DNA of 64,000 bases. Origin: Eumeta japonica (lineage: Eukaryota; Arthropoda; Insecta; Lepidoptera; Psychidae). The notes below the pieces were generated by a model. The model worked only from the letters and a program-made list of their open reading frames with translations, was not told the origin of the DNA and did not search any database. The stretch spans positions 310,001 through 374,000 of the forward strand of contig BGZK01000079.1 of NCBI GenBank assembly GCA_005406025.1. The letters are read 5' to 3'. The position numbers and the translations under genes were made by a program. Shown here piece after piece: positions 44,561 to 56,299 of this stretch (its first letter is position 1; every line of letters begins with the position of its first letter).

Positions 44561-44767
44561 ACAAACTGGAATCAGGGTGCTATTTCGTTTACAAATTGCT
44601 CGTATACAAGATCGATAGTTGAAATTCATCAAATCGCGTAGGGTTTCATTTAGTAAAGCTTACACAACCGGAGGTAAGAGTTCCCTTTATCAAGTATTTC
44701 ATCTTATCTTCGATACATAAGTAAAGCATCAATTTAGAATTAGTAAGTACCTACAAATAATAATATA

Positions 44768-44850
44768 AGCTGTCATGTTCCAGTGGTTAAGCACGTCATG
44801 TTCAAACCTGGAGGTGTCGGGTTCGATCTAGGTCCCGTTGTGAATCTACT
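44768..44850 (+). repeat. second tRNA-derived SINE head
   Basis: TGTTCCAGTGGTTAAGCACG supplies an A-box-like block and GTGTCGGGTTCGATCTAGG a B-box-like block, in the order and spacing of a tRNA gene. It is not a functional tRNA: no acceptor stem closes. Confidence 0.6.
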
Positions 44851-44854
44851 TATG

Positions 44855-45554
44855 AGTTTTTAACTAAATCAAATAATACTACGTGTTCCGTGCCAAGAGC
44901 ATGTTGTAGACCTTTGACGTTGCCAATACATTGACAATAACGACTATTGGCGGCTCTCAATCAGCGCTGGGCCATCGTGGAGTCCTCAAGATCTAAGCTC
45001 CTCCAAATGAAATACTGAAATTGTGGAAGGGTTTGCCTGAGCAGAGAGACGAATAAAACATCATACAAGAAGTAATTACTATTAACTTTATATTTATAAT
45101 CGTCATTGTGTCGTGTACCTTATAAACAAGGATAGTACAACTGACGATAACCGTTGGACCTTTTTTACAGAGCAAAAGGCACTCCTTTGGCTCTATGACG
45201 TCATGTCTGCCGGAAGCTGCTCGTTAACACTTCGCCCTACTTCACGCACAGGAAATGAATCCGCTTCCGAGTTTGCTGCGCCGACTTTAGAAGTTTGCAC
45301 TTCGCTGCATTTTGTTTCTAAAGTGAATTCGTAAGGACATATCATTTACACAATTATAATGACACGTGGCTCCATCATTATACGCGCACTACGGAAAAAT
45401 TCTCAATGGGTTTTGATGAATATAGTTTAGTTTTATTTCTTAAATGTTTGATCTTCATCTATATGTACTTAAAATATTGTTTATGGAAAAGTTTTTTGTA
45501 ATAAAAAGAAAATAAAATTAATATTTTCACTAATTTTGTAAACTGTGCGAATAA
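44855..45554. other. unassigned DNA
   Basis: No recognised gene. 45113-45334 is a 73-codon frame without known motif. 45180-45320 has balanced composition (GCTTCCGAGTTTGCTGCGCC). Confidence 0.3.
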
Positions 45555-45617
45555 TAAATAACTGTACTAGATGTATCCTGCGCCAAGTGCACAGGATACA
45601 TCTAGTACAGTTATTTA
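45555..45617. repeat. perfect 26-bp inverted repeat with 11-nt loop
   Basis: TAAATAACTGTACTAGATGT then ATCCTG is followed, after CGCCAAGTGCA, by its exact complement. It could form a cruciform or a stable hairpin RNA. No terminal repeat class recognised. Confidence 0.95.
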
Positions 45618-46680
45618 AGGAGGCAGAGTCGCAGTAAAAATTTCAAGGTGTTAAGTATTTTTATACATTTATCATCTGTTAAAACAAACATGTACTTCCA
45701 ATTTATCTATCTAATTTTAATAAAAATTGTGAGTGAAATAGCTCGTTACAAATTTCAAACACTTTCTTTAAGCGGTTTTTTTTTTATTTTCCGTGGCGTT
45801 GATTGCGCATCAAATTGGCATTTTATATTTAAAGTGATTAATTCTAAAAATGCCACCGCATCAGGAGGACTAAGATACTTCTGGATTCAAGCCCGGCTTT
45901 TAGAATACACTGTTAATTTTTTTGGAAAATTGCAATTGTTTTACAAAACAAATTATGAGTAAAATTAGAAATCAACCTGTAGTAATACGAAAACTAATTC
46001 AATTTGAGTTAATATTCAAAACATGTGAAGAAACCTACAATTATGAGTTGAAATTTAAGAATTTTCATGCAGTAAACCTAGACGTATTGTAATTTTCCCA
46101 AAATCATTAGTGAATTTCTAATGATAAAGTTGCAAATTTAAAAAAAAATGTTTGTATTTGGATCTACAATACTATTTTATAAAATCACTAAAAAATATTG
46201 GAATTCAAATAAAATTAAATTGTTTAAAAATTTTTAAATATATTATTTTTAAGACGCAAATTTAATGATGTTTTATATTTATTGTAAAAATTTATATTTC
46301 TCTCAGATATCTAATATTTTTCTCAAACTGTTGGTTAATTACTAAAAGAAAAATTTTAAAAATTACCAAAAAAGTTTAGTAATTTAATTTAAAATACTTT
46401 TTTTATACAACTCCAAAGCAATATTGTAACTAGTTTTACTATTGAATTACAATAAATTTACTAATATTACTATTATTTTTATAACACAGACTTAAAAATT
46501 ACTTAATGCTATGTAATTCCACAAAATAATTCTATTTCTCTTAAACGTATTATAATTTTACTAAACTGTTAGATAATTTTCAACAAAAAAGTTTTAAAAT
46601 ACACTTAAATTTTTCGAAATGTGATTTACAATACTTTTTTAGTAAAATAACTACAGAAAATTTTAACAGTGTAATTTTAC
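45618..46680. other. very AT-rich unassigned DNA
   Basis: Repeated AAAATTTTAAAAATTAC-like words from 46140 to 46680 suggest an old degenerate repeat, but no unit length was fixed. 45648-45962 plus has an open frame of 104 codons without motif. Confidence 0.3.
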
Positions 46681-46686
46681 TTGTCA

Positions 46687-46700
46687 CCACTAGATGGTGG
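46687..46700. promoter_or_regulatory. CTCF-like palindromic word
   Basis: CCACTAGATGGTGG matches CCASYAGRKGGCRS except for one or two positions. It is also an imperfect palindrome, so a bHLH- or zinc-finger-type site is equally possible. Confidence 0.25.
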
Positions 46701-47040
46701 TTTAAGCGTTTTGCAATCCATCGGGCGTATTACATGGTTCAAAACGGTTTTAGGTTAGTTAGTAACTTGTGTGTTACAGTACAAATTAAAGATCAAGATT
46801 TAAGTAAAAAAAAAACTATAGTTAATTGAATAAGATAATATAGCTTTCATATAATTATAAGTGCCACCTTGTGCCACATCTCATTGGTACATCAGTTATT
46901 AGTGGTCTGAAGTTGCTCGCTAAGCCGCTTGCGAACGAACAATTCATACTAGATTCAATACATTTCAATACATACATAGATTCACCGTGTTACCCCGATA
47001 AAAATTCAATCTCATCATTTTTTCATAACGCTCTAAAAGA

Positions 47041-47343
47041 ATAAATATAGTTTAAAAAAACTAAAAAAACACACTTTTAAAAAATATCGAACAAAAAGTT
47101 AAAAATAATTCAAAAAATATAATTATGACAATAGTACATAAAAAATACTAGTATAATTGATGTAAAAGCGTGGGGCGCTTGATATAGGATAATTATGGCA
47201 CAAAGCGCCCCACGTTTTCTCATCAATTATACTAGTATTTTTTATGTACTATTGTCTTAATTTTATTTTTAAAATTATTTTTAACTTTTTAGTTCGATAT
47301 TTTTTAAAAACGTGTTTTTTTAATTTTTCTAAATTATATTTAT
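47041..47343. repeat. large palindrome (foldback MITE)
   Basis: Arms of about 140 bp: the left contains ACACTTTTAAAAAATATCGA and TACATAAAAAATACTAGTAT then AATTGATG, the right their complements, with AGCGTGGGGCGCTT and AAGCGCCCCACGTT bounding a 22-bp centre. Divergence is low near the centre, higher outside. No coding. Confidence 0.9.
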
Positions 47344-47637
47344 TTTTAACTTTTTAGTTCGATTTATTGTCTATAGATTTTTTCTTTAAGTTCTCGTTGA
47401 TAGTATTATAAATTTCCAACAGAGGGTGCATGAATCTAAAATTCTTCTTGAACAACGTAATAAAATTTGAGGTGTGAAATTCTAAAATTTAATGTTGATG
47501 CAGATAGTATAATGAATTTCTAACAGAGGGCGGAGAGTAGTAAAATTAGCTTCGACTTGAAGAGAAAATTTACAGTTATAAGTTCGAAAACCAATCCAGT
47601 CTTGACGTGTGCACTTGATGTTGAATTTAAAATAAAA
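47344..47637. repeat. two-copy ~110-bp tandem repeat
   Basis: GATAGTATTATAAATTTCCA with ACAGAGGGTGCATGA near 47398 is followed by GATAGTATAATGAATTTCTA with ACAGAGGGCGGAGAG near 47505. The copies are diverged. No gene. Confidence 0.55.
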
Positions 47638-47639
47638 TA

Positions 47640-47763
47640 TATGTCGAAGCGTGAGACTCCCCAACTACATCCGAAGCGCCAGGGATCGTCTCCATGTTTG
47701 TGGGTGGACAATAGTGGATAATCACACACACGAGTATAGTCTTAAGTTGTATAATCAATAAAA
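47640..47763 (-). repeat. second copy of the gypsy leader and gag start
   Basis: Nearly identical (a few substitutions) to 49878-50001. It contains the METIPGASDV gag start at 47695 on the minus strand, but gag stops being recognisable after about 18 codons. Its right edge joins directly to the truncated RT frame. Confidence 0.9.
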
Positions 47764-48880
47764 TACTCAACACGAGTTTTCAAAAAAGAACACTTTTTAA
47801 GATTTAAAGAGATGCCAGCTTCTTTCAAAGTTTGTAACACAATATCAAGTCTCTCTAACCCTTCTTTCTCATTATCAGACACAATCATCATGTCATCTAA
47901 GTAACAAACCACGAATGTATTAACAAGATCACCAAGTGCCTTGTGCATAGCTCTTTGAAACACTGAGGGTGCATTCCGCCAACCAAATGGCATAGTTAAA
48001 TACTCGTACTGTCCGTCTGGCGTTACAAATGCTATACGCTCAATAGAGTCTTTATGAACCGGAATTTGATGAAAACCAGACGCAGCATCCAAAATTGGAA
48101 AATAATTAGCTCCTTTGAGCCGTTGAATTTGGTCACTTATAAGAGGTAAAGGGAATTTATCGGGCACAGTATTACGATTAAGCTCCCTATAATCAACGCA
48201 AAGTCTATCTGAACCATCTTTCTTTTTAAACAAAAGGATAGGACTCGCAAACGGAGAGCAACTTTGTCTAATAATATTAGCTGCCAGAAGCTCCTTAATT
48301 TTATCACGACAAACTTGTCTCTCATCAGGGCTCAATCTGTAAGGTCTACGTTGAACTGTCCGGTTAGGGTCAATAAGTTTAATTTCAATTTCCCCTGTGT
48401 TAGCGCACCCCGTAGGCGTGCCTATAACAAATGAAGTACGATACTTTTCCAAAATATGAACTAAATTTTCACGATGCTCACCGCAGACATCGGTGTCAAC
48501 ATCCTTAAAGTGACACGTTGGCTTACCAACTACACACAAGTTAATGACCTTAGATTTCTTAATAATCAAATTATCATTCGAAATCTCAACTGTAAATCCT
48601 AGGGTAATCAAATCCCTGCCAATTATAATGTCACTATTAATTGCATCATCAGGTACAACATGAAAAAGTAATTCAATCACATCATCGTCAATACATATTT
48701 CAGACAATATCTGACAAGTACTGTTAACATCGGCGTTACCAATGCCCAACAACGTGACCAAAGACCCAAAACGTTTGCCACCAAATTTATTTGCTAAAGT
48801 TTCCTTAATCAGAGAACATTCGGAACCAAAATCAAAACAAAATCGTACGACTGACCAAGGTGTGTGAGCTGCGACGACAC
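47742..48880 (-). pseudogene. gypsy protease and reverse transcriptase (truncated)
   Basis: The frame is open from about 48880, overlapping the end of gag in a different frame, and stops at 47742. The protease begins FCFDFGSECSLIKETLANKF (active-site Asp present; D-T/S-G is D-F-G) and GRDLITLGF. RT follows: ELLAANIIRQSCSPFASPIL, KKKDGSDRLCVDYRELN, LKGANYFPILDAASGFHQIP with the first catalytic Asp, EYLTMPFGWRNAPSVFQRAM, and VVCYLDDMMIVSDNEK with the Asp pair. It ends CSFLKTRVEYF where VEYLGH should follow; the last residues are encoded by the second leader copy. The long uninterrupted frame suggests a recent element. Gag and pol probably use a frameshift. Confidence 0.93.
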
Positions 48881-49932
48881 CTGCTTGACGCTACAAGCGT
48901 CAACTCGCCGGTGCTCCGCAGTCGACGGCTTCTCAGCTCGATCGCTGCTGGCGACGGTGATGCTCGACGGTCAGAACACTGAGGAGCGATGTGGCCAACT
49001 CTTCCGCACTTAAAGCATACCACAGACCTCTTCGGAACTCCACCCTTGTTGGTTGTATCCACCTTCTTAAAGTCCATTTTGGTCATTTTCGCCTTATGAT
49101 TTCTTAGACACTCATTAGACTTATGGCCCATCCGTCCGCAAGTATAACAAGTTACTGTTTTTGATCGCTTCGCTGGCTCATTTGAAGCACGATCATTATT
49201 CGTACGTTTCTTGTATGAATATGCCATAAGTTCCCGCTGCATCGATGTCCTGTCTTTCAATTCAGTGGTGTGAGCCAACCGTTGTAATCGTGGCTCTATT
49301 TGCACGCATCGAGCAAGCACTGTAGATACAGCAATTTGCTCAACAGATAGATCTTTCCACCTGGCCATGAACGTTGTCAAGGTTCTGTTCGCAAGCACTG
49401 CCATGGATTCTCCATCAGCAGGCACACTGCTGTTTACTCTCACTAACGCAGCAGCAGAAGTCTCAGTTGCGTCAAATCTGGATAAAAATATTTGCCGAAA
49501 ATGGTTCCAATCCATTCCAGAGTAACTGATTTGGGAAAACCATGAGGAGGCTGAACCCTTCAGCGCAGTGCTTAGCGCAATAATTAAACTACTCCCTGAA
49601 AGAGGTTTCTGCTCCATACACAAAGCCACGGTATCGCACCATGCTTTCGCTTCCATATCGTTTCTGTCCGGATCGAATTCTGGCAAATTAGTCTTCTTGT
49701 TGTCGCTTGTAGAGGGTTGTTTTAGCGCTTGAATTAATCTCTCAATCTGGGTATTTTGTAGCTTCAACATCTTTTCATAATACACCTCCATAGGCACTGA
49801 AGGTACGGGACGATCGAAATTCTCCAAATTATCTGCTCCATGATCTTCAAACTCTCGGTGCGCTGATCCCACTTCTGATGTCGAAGCGTGAGACTTCCCA
49901 ATTACATCCGAAGCGCCAGGGATCGTCTCCAT
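48832..49932 (-). CDS. gypsy gag with two zinc knuckles
   Basis: The frame is 366 codons from METIPGASDV at 49932; the raw frame goes to 50010, but the upstream Met lies in leader sequence that is duplicated at 47763, so the METIP start is preferred. Features: a KLQNTQIERLIQALKQP helix, ETSAAALVRV and the LTTFMARWKDL-type capsid region, then CYTCGRMGHKSNEC and CFKCGRVGHIAPQC, two perfect C-x2-C-x4-H-x4-C knuckles. The tail is rich in Arg and Ser. Gag forms the particle and packages RNA. No stop or frameshift inside, in contrast with the other element genes in the window. The end overlaps pol by some tens of codons in another frame. Confidence 0.9.
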   Translation of the reverse strand: METIPGASDVIGKSHASTSEVGSAHREFEDHGADNLENFDRPVPSVPMEVYYEKMLKLQNTQIERLIQALKQPSTSDNKKTNLPEFDPDRNDMEAKAWCDTVALCMEQKPLSGSSLIIALSTALKGSASSWFSQISYSGMDWNHFRQIFLSRFDATETSAAALVRVNSSVPADGESMAVLANRTLTTFMARWKDLSVEQIAVSTVLARCVQIEPRLQRLAHTTELKDRTSMQRELMAYSYKKRTNNDRASNEPAKRSKTVTCYTCGRMGHKSNECLRNHKAKMTKMDFKKVDTTNKGGVPKRSVVCFKCGRVGHIAPQCSDRRASPSPAAIELRSRRLRSTGELTLVASSRCRRSSHTLVSRTILF

Positions 49933-50004
49933 GTTTGTGGGCGGACAATAGTGGATAATCACACACACGAGTATAGTCTTAAGTTGTATAATCAATAAAA
50001 AGTA

Positions 50005-50700
50005 AAACAATAATAAACCACTAATAAATTGTCAATAAACTATGATAAAAGTCACAATATAAAATGAGGTAACAACACACTAAAATCACTAACTAATTGA
50101 GTCCTTTCTCTAATAAAACAACTTATCGCGAAACGGAAATGAGTCCGTGGGTCAAGAAGTATAAGCACACACGACTCGCTTAGTTAAGCCGCGGGAGAGC
50201 GCGCGTCCCATCTCAACCACAGGCCGAATAGTAATGCCCGCTCGGCACCCAAGCCAAAACATAGAACAAAGAACTAATCATAAGATTACATTATATACCA
50301 AGACCCACGGCCACGTTCGACAGTGATTTCTAAGAATGCTTCACTGCCCCGTTCCACCGAACAAAGACTTTCTTTTTGTCAAACCACAATCTCACAGCTA
50401 ATGCTGTTAATGTAAACATTGCTCTCGATTTCTCGAAATGCGCGTCACCTACGCGCCCGGCCAATACAAGCTTATCAGTATCCCGCGCCGACATATAAAT
50501 TTAATTACAATAATTCAAATGATTTTATTCTAACATTTGTCACAAAATTAAAATTGACCATAGACTGTGTTACAAAACAGTACATCCGTATATTTTCAAA
50601 CACTCCGTACGGTACATATACAAAGGTCATACGTTATACGTCATCTATCATACGTCATACGTCACTTCGTGTACAATCCATGTGAAGATAAAGATATTAT
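50005..50700 (-). repeat. possible gypsy 5' LTR and leader
   Basis: Upstream of gag on the minus strand. GTATATAATG near 50290-50300 is a plausible TATA box. No partner LTR exists to prove it. ATACGTC/ATACGTT units recur at 50625-50665. Confidence 0.35.
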
Positions 50701-50704
50701 CGGC

Positions 50705-52090
50705 AGATTGCACCAAAAGTAGAAAAGAATTTTTTGAAAGGTGACAAATAATGTGTGGTCAATCGGACAAACTCACGGTTTATTTTTACGAATCACGTTT
50801 TAGTTTTGATACATCGCACCATCTAATGAGATATCGTATCAAATGACTCGGGAACTGCTTTTCAGGTCGCCGATTAGTATGTTTGAAATATTTACGTATA
50901 ATAGGTTCCACTATTCTTTGATGTATAAAAACATAATATTTCGTAGCCACCTTTTATTTAAATAAGATAAGATCTAAAAAAGTTTTAGTGTTAGTTCACG
51001 ATAAACTAATGATAAGTTGTTATTACAGTTTTCTTTTAAAGAAAGACCGTGATAAGTAAATAGGTACACAGTAAAGTTGAAAATTAATACAGATACCTAA
51101 TTAAAAGGTAGTTCAAGATTATTTCCTTTCTATTTTCTTTGGTGCCACTCTGAGTAGCCAGAGACGCGTCCCTCCTTCACAAACACACACTGACCCGCCT
51201 CAGTCGACTCATATATCAGCCGCTGCGGCCCTGACCGATGTCACGTGCCGCTATATTGGTTAGGAGTCTAACACACGAGCGTCACGACAGAGGTTTTCAT
51301 AGCATACGTAATTTTAAACATTGGGTTTTGTATGTATTAAACGTATATTAAAGTAATAAAATGTGGCAGTGTTTACGTCCTACCTCACGACCTTTGTGAC
51401 GTTCTAACTCATTGCAGCGCTCGAATCGCGATTAATTTTTATTAAGCAATCAAACGAGCGAGCTAACGTGTGGCCGCGGTTTATATTTCTGTAACGAAAA
51501 TCTACCACTGAATTTGTTAATAATAAGTGTAATTTACAAGTTCACGCAGACGATATTGCGCGCAGCAGCTTCACAATACGATCGTGAAATCCAAATACAA
51601 GTGTGCGTTAAGTAGCGTTAACGAACTAGTAGTATTAGATATAGAAGTAAAAGTATATCATCAATGTGAATATAGTCAACAGTTCACGAACCTCCAGCAC
51701 CAGTTCGAAGCTTCTCCTAGGCCCACCGGTGAAAAAGAAACAGTAACTGTCATAGATTTAATAGTAAAAATAAAAATAAACTCTAATTGTCTCTCGATAA
51801 AGTCACGAATTTATTTATGGCCACTATAAATAACCGTGGATATACAAAACGTACCTTCATATAAATTTAAGATAATTGCTTATAATTTTTACTTGGTAAA
51901 AAAAAAGTTATTGCAACACATCCGATTATTCAGAAAACTAATACCTATGGATACAACCAATTCGGCTTCTTATCCGATTGTTTCTTTTTGTTATAGTTTT
52001 ATATTTCACTAACTGGCCAGCAGACGTTGTTCTGCACTTTCTTATAGCTGCTTTGCCCGTATAGTCAATGCCCGCAGCTCCGCCAGCCTG
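50705..52090. other. unassigned DNA with a promoter-like block
   Basis: No gene. 51170-51300 is GC-rich; its minus strand reads GATATATGAGTCGACTGAGG then CGGGTCAGTGTG, a TATA-like word about 24 bp before a TCAGT initiator. This could be an LTR promoter or a host promoter. 51584-51829 plus is an 81-codon frame without motif. Confidence 0.3.
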
Positions 52091-52094
52091 GACG

Positions 52095-52680
52095 TAGACT
52101 TTTTTGTAATGATCGATGTCAATTTCAATTCCGGTCTCGTTTCCGATTATGATTCGAGTCACAAGTTCAATTCTGATCCCGTCCGTACATTCGTTTTCGG
52201 CGTTAGTCCCATTTTTAATTTCGATCCTGGTCCCGCTTTTGATTCTGCTCTCCGTCCCGTTTTTAATTCCGATGTCGCTACAAATCACACGACCAATTTG
52301 AACGAAGCCGGGACTCAATATTAAAATAAAATATAGGCAATATTACTTGAAGAAAGTACAAATTTCCACGAGTGAATTTATTTTTAGAATCTGTGTAGTA
52401 ATTCGATTCAATAGTACAAGTACATGGTCGAAGTCTGGAGGTAACCCTAATAGATGTAATGCAAAAAACTCGAAATATCCTGGTCACACTTTTAATTTTG
52501 ATCTCGTCTCTTCACTCATTTTTGCTTTCGATTATGATTCTGGTCCTTTTTCATTTCTCTCCTCGTCCATCTTTTAAATCCAATTCGGTTATCAGTCCCA
52601 GTTCCGATTTGGACGAAGCCGGGGCAAATGCTAATACCAAAATAAAATATGAGCTATATTACTCGGCTTAACTTTTAGAG
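52095..52680. repeat. degenerate short-period repeat (ACCGGAATTGAAAT family), two units
   Basis: Unit A (52100-52350) and unit B (52480-52680) each contain runs of TTCCGATT/ATTCTGATCCCG words on the plus strand and each end with a GAAGCCGGGAC/GAAGCCGGGGC word and a TAAAATAAAATAT tail. The minus strand of unit A stays open for 126 codons (51938-52318) with a repetitive Gly/Ile/Glu/Asn composition, which is a by-product of the repeat rather than a gene. Confidence 0.6.
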
Positions 52681-52689
52681 TACTTTTTA

Positions 52690-55600
52690 TGAAGATAGAG
52701 TAGCTTTTATGAATTAAAGAATTATTAAAATCGTCTTAGTAATATAAACTCTTTATTTATGAAGCCTGGGTTAATGTTAGCAGCACAATTTACTCATGAA
52801 TAGTGCAAATGTCTAATAGTGAAAGAACTTATAGAATCACTAGTTTAGTTTAATACTCGCGTGAAACCGGGAACAAATGCTATTTTTCTTTTTAAAACCT
52901 TTACAAAGCGTATGTACGATAACTCACCAAAGCTTTACCGTAATCGTATCAATGGCTTAAACACGCATGTAAAATAAATATACTTCTTACATTGATTTTT
53001 ATGTATATAGATTGCAAATTGTGAATTATTGAATTTGAAAGAAGCTACCCTTAAATTTCTGATTGTTATACTTGAGGAAAACAACTACTTCCCGAACAAG
53101 TGGTGAATTCATTAGACAAAGACATATATAAATGTTATATATGATTTCTAAATGAAGATATTTTTTAATATGAATATGCTTCAATTGTTTTTTCATTTGT
53201 TGAAAACATAGACTTTCTTTCCTAAATCAGTGATTCAGTTAGAGAAGGTTTAGAGTATTTTAAATGAAAACTACTGTGCTCGTGTGTGAGAAGCTTTATC
53301 AGAGTAAATGAAATACTGCAAATAGGAGCCTCGGGCGGTGTACACGCGACTAACAACTAATAACGCCCGGACCGGGCGCGCCCGCGCCGCCCGCGCAACC
53401 CCGGGGGTGCTTCTAGGTTACAACTTTTCAATGTAGTGCTTCAATGAAAAACTCCATTGATCGAATACTTGGATAATGTAATTTTTTAAGAAAAGTTATT
53501 CTCTCCAACTCTAAGTGAAAAAATTGCTGCATATTGACGTAAAAATAAAGTGAAAAACTTCGATTTCAAATCCGTTTGAACCTCGTTCAATTAGTATTAC
53601 AACCAAAACGTCTATCTTCACTTACAAGAAATGCACTAGACCGATATGCGTCCATTGCCCGGCAGATTTCTTTAACGCATTTAAATGATGTAGATTTATA
53701 TTTCAATATATGAGAAAAACATAACGCGTTGGGATGATTTTGAGATTACATGGAACAGAATAACATGATTTTTAATTGTCTACTAAAATGTCAGTTAGCT
53801 TAGGTTAGGTTAAGATTTCATCGACATCCTGGTGCTTACTGAAAACTGAAGGTAGCGTCACCAATGTTTTAGACATCGCATTACTTTTAGGCAAAACAGT
53901 ATTGCAAAATAAATATTTTTCATTGCATTTTTCGAGGAGCAAACGAGCTTGCGAGCCATCAAAGAGTAGGTTGTCACCTCCGCCCGCGCGCACTGGCAAC
54001 CCCAAACGAGACACCAGCGCGGCACCGACCTCTCGAGTAGGAGTAGGTTATCTGATAGAGGAGGCATTGAGAGACGGGCGGTGGGGCGATGGAGGGGTAA
54101 GTGGGCCCCTTAATTTTCAGTCAACAGCTGCATCAAACGGTGCGTAACCTATTTTTAAATATTTCTTTCCTTTTGAATGTTTCCAATCGATGATTTCTTA
54201 ACAGACATGAATTTAATGTATCATAATCATCCGTATGTATAAAGTTTTTTTTTTTATATCAGGTATTACTTCTCTATCGTCGACTTAAAAGATCAACTGC
54301 GTTACCTAATATCTAAAAATAGATAGGCAGATGCTGGTGTGTTGAGTTGTATATTATTGTTATTATTTTTTTTTACAAAAGTTACATGTTTTATTAATTT
54401 AATTTGTTTTGTAAAATAAAATTATTTTCTCGAAATATTAAGGACATTTGAATAATCCACGAATAACGGTGGCACGCGACAAAGGAAACTAATAAGTTAT
54501 AAATACCGGCCGAATCGATAAGGTTTTATCTTTGACGAGGGTACAGCTAGAGGACGCAAATTACCCGCGCGTGCCGCCGGCGCACGTGAGATAACGAGAG
54601 ATCCGGCCTACGCGCGGCAGCCGTGAGATTTTTCAATGCTGTGACTCAACGCAGCGAGCTTTCATACTGAAAATTTAAGCGTTTCCTTCGTCAACGTTTT
54701 CATTTGCACCGTGCATCAGCGAGTCAGGCTTTAGTTCAGCTCGAGTCCGCGTACAATCCAGCTCGAGTTCGGCTCAAATTCAGCTGGAGCCTCTCACAAT
54801 TCCGATATCGATGCGGCAATGCGCGGATGCATTGTACTGTTCAGTTTTACTTCCGTTTCCTTCGCAACGGATTTCAGATAATACTACACGTTCAAATACA
54901 CCTTTAAATACAGTAAAGTAGAGAAATTAAAAAGATGTATGGCAAGACTTTCTGTTTTTAACAGACTAAAAAAAAGGGTGAGATTTTTGATTTTTGGTTA
55001 GTTACCTCACTTCGTGGTTTATTAACAGGTTTCGATATTTTTTTGTGTTCGCGAAAATTTTTATATGGGATGATTATATTGCAATAAGAACTGAGGTCTG
55101 ATAATGGGATCCACATAGGATTCTCAAATATTATCACCACTTAGTTTCTATTATAACTCATGTGCTCGGAAAATATCATTTAATTAAACAAAAAATAAGT
55201 TGAAGACCTCGGTCGGCCACTGGACCGTCTCAGTGATATGTATTGCATGAATCATGATGACATCTTGTTATTGAGCAACATATGAGTATCACAGTGTTCG
55301 TGTCGTAGTACCAACTAAGCTCTGATGGTAGACTCCGTGAGCAATGGACGGACACAAGTCTAGCACATTCCTTATTTTCTAATACAGTAAATCATGCATT
55401 CGATTTAGAAAAATACCATTTGTCAAATTTTTTTTATATATATTATTTCAAAATGACCTAAATAAGAGCTAGAATTTCACCGTAGAGGCGATTGTAGTTT
55501 GTACGTGGACATTATGTGCCAAAAATGAATAGAATAGAAGATGAATAAGACCTAACCACAAACAAATCTGCGTGACGTACACTCCTATATAGGTGTTTGC

Positions 55601-56290
55601 GTATGGGAGTCATGTCGGTCGTACCGAACTTGATGCTGATTTTTTAATATCGTCGAAGAATGGAAATCTTGTAAAGCAAGAGTCGTTAATGAAAAATTTT
55701 GTATTGATTAAAAAAACATCTAATAATTATTGACACTACTAACGCGCTAGCAGTAGCAAAAATTAAATTCGCTATCGTAATTAATACTATAACACTTTAA
55801 TGAAGAAAAAATATAGCTATGATATCAGTACTACACTCAAATGTTTACTTTAACTTTCAAATTGTAAAACGTTTGTAGCGAATAAACCTAACCTATTACT
55901 TAGGAAGGTTTGTGAATAATATAATAAAACAAAACCGCCAAAATGTATTATTTTGCAGAGATATCTTTCACGCATACGTATAAAATTAATCCCACGCCAG
56001 CCAAAGGAGTTACGTACACAGAGTGCGTTCTAAGCAACGGCTTAGTCTCTCCATCGTCGAAACTGCCTACGAGAGCATGTTTTTAGAGTCGATGCAGACA
56101 AATTTAGTTTCTTTGATGTCATATATGTGAAATAACTTTTTAAGATTTTAAACTAGTTTTACAAATAAAATTTATTGTACTTTAACTTCACTACTAAATG
56201 GTGAGAAAGTGAGACGACAATCCAAATATCTGCTTTGGTTTTATTTACTACTTAGTTTCCCTAATTCACTAGAATTTATCGAATAGCTGA
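52690..56290. other. unassigned DNA with several GC-rich islands
   Basis: GC-rich blocks stand out at 53330-53410 (GGACCGGGCGCGCCCGCGCC), 53975-54090 and 54535-54625 (CCGCGCGTGCCGCCGGCGCA). Minus frames at 53805-54014 (which stays open a few codons further upstream of its Met) and 53858-54067 (69 codons each) overlap; one reads SRLGLPVRAGGGDNLLFDG. No family is recognised. Confidence 0.3.
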
Positions 56291-56299
56291 AGAGAATTA

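Larger units (their letters stand above)
47640..50700 (-). mobile_element. gypsy-type retrotransposon, truncated and partly duplicated
   Basis: The minus strand has a leader, an intact-looking gag, and a protease-RT frame that stops inside RT; RNase H and integrase are missing. A 124-bp leader/gag-start segment appears at both ends of the coding region. A possible LTR or leader lies at 50005-50700. No pair of LTRs and no target duplication could be fixed. Confidence 0.85.

Noticed and set aside
44768..44850. Possible tRNA gene
   Set aside because: A- and B-box-like blocks exist but no acceptor stem or full cloverleaf closes; it fits a SINE head better.
51938..52318. 126-codon minus-strand open frame
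   Set aside because: Its Gly/Ile/Glu/Asn-rich periodic sequence follows from the degenerate repeat and overlapping frames are open on both strands.
53805..54067. Two overlapping minus-strand frames of 69 codons each
   Set aside because: They use different frames over the same GC-rich DNA and contain no recognised motif.
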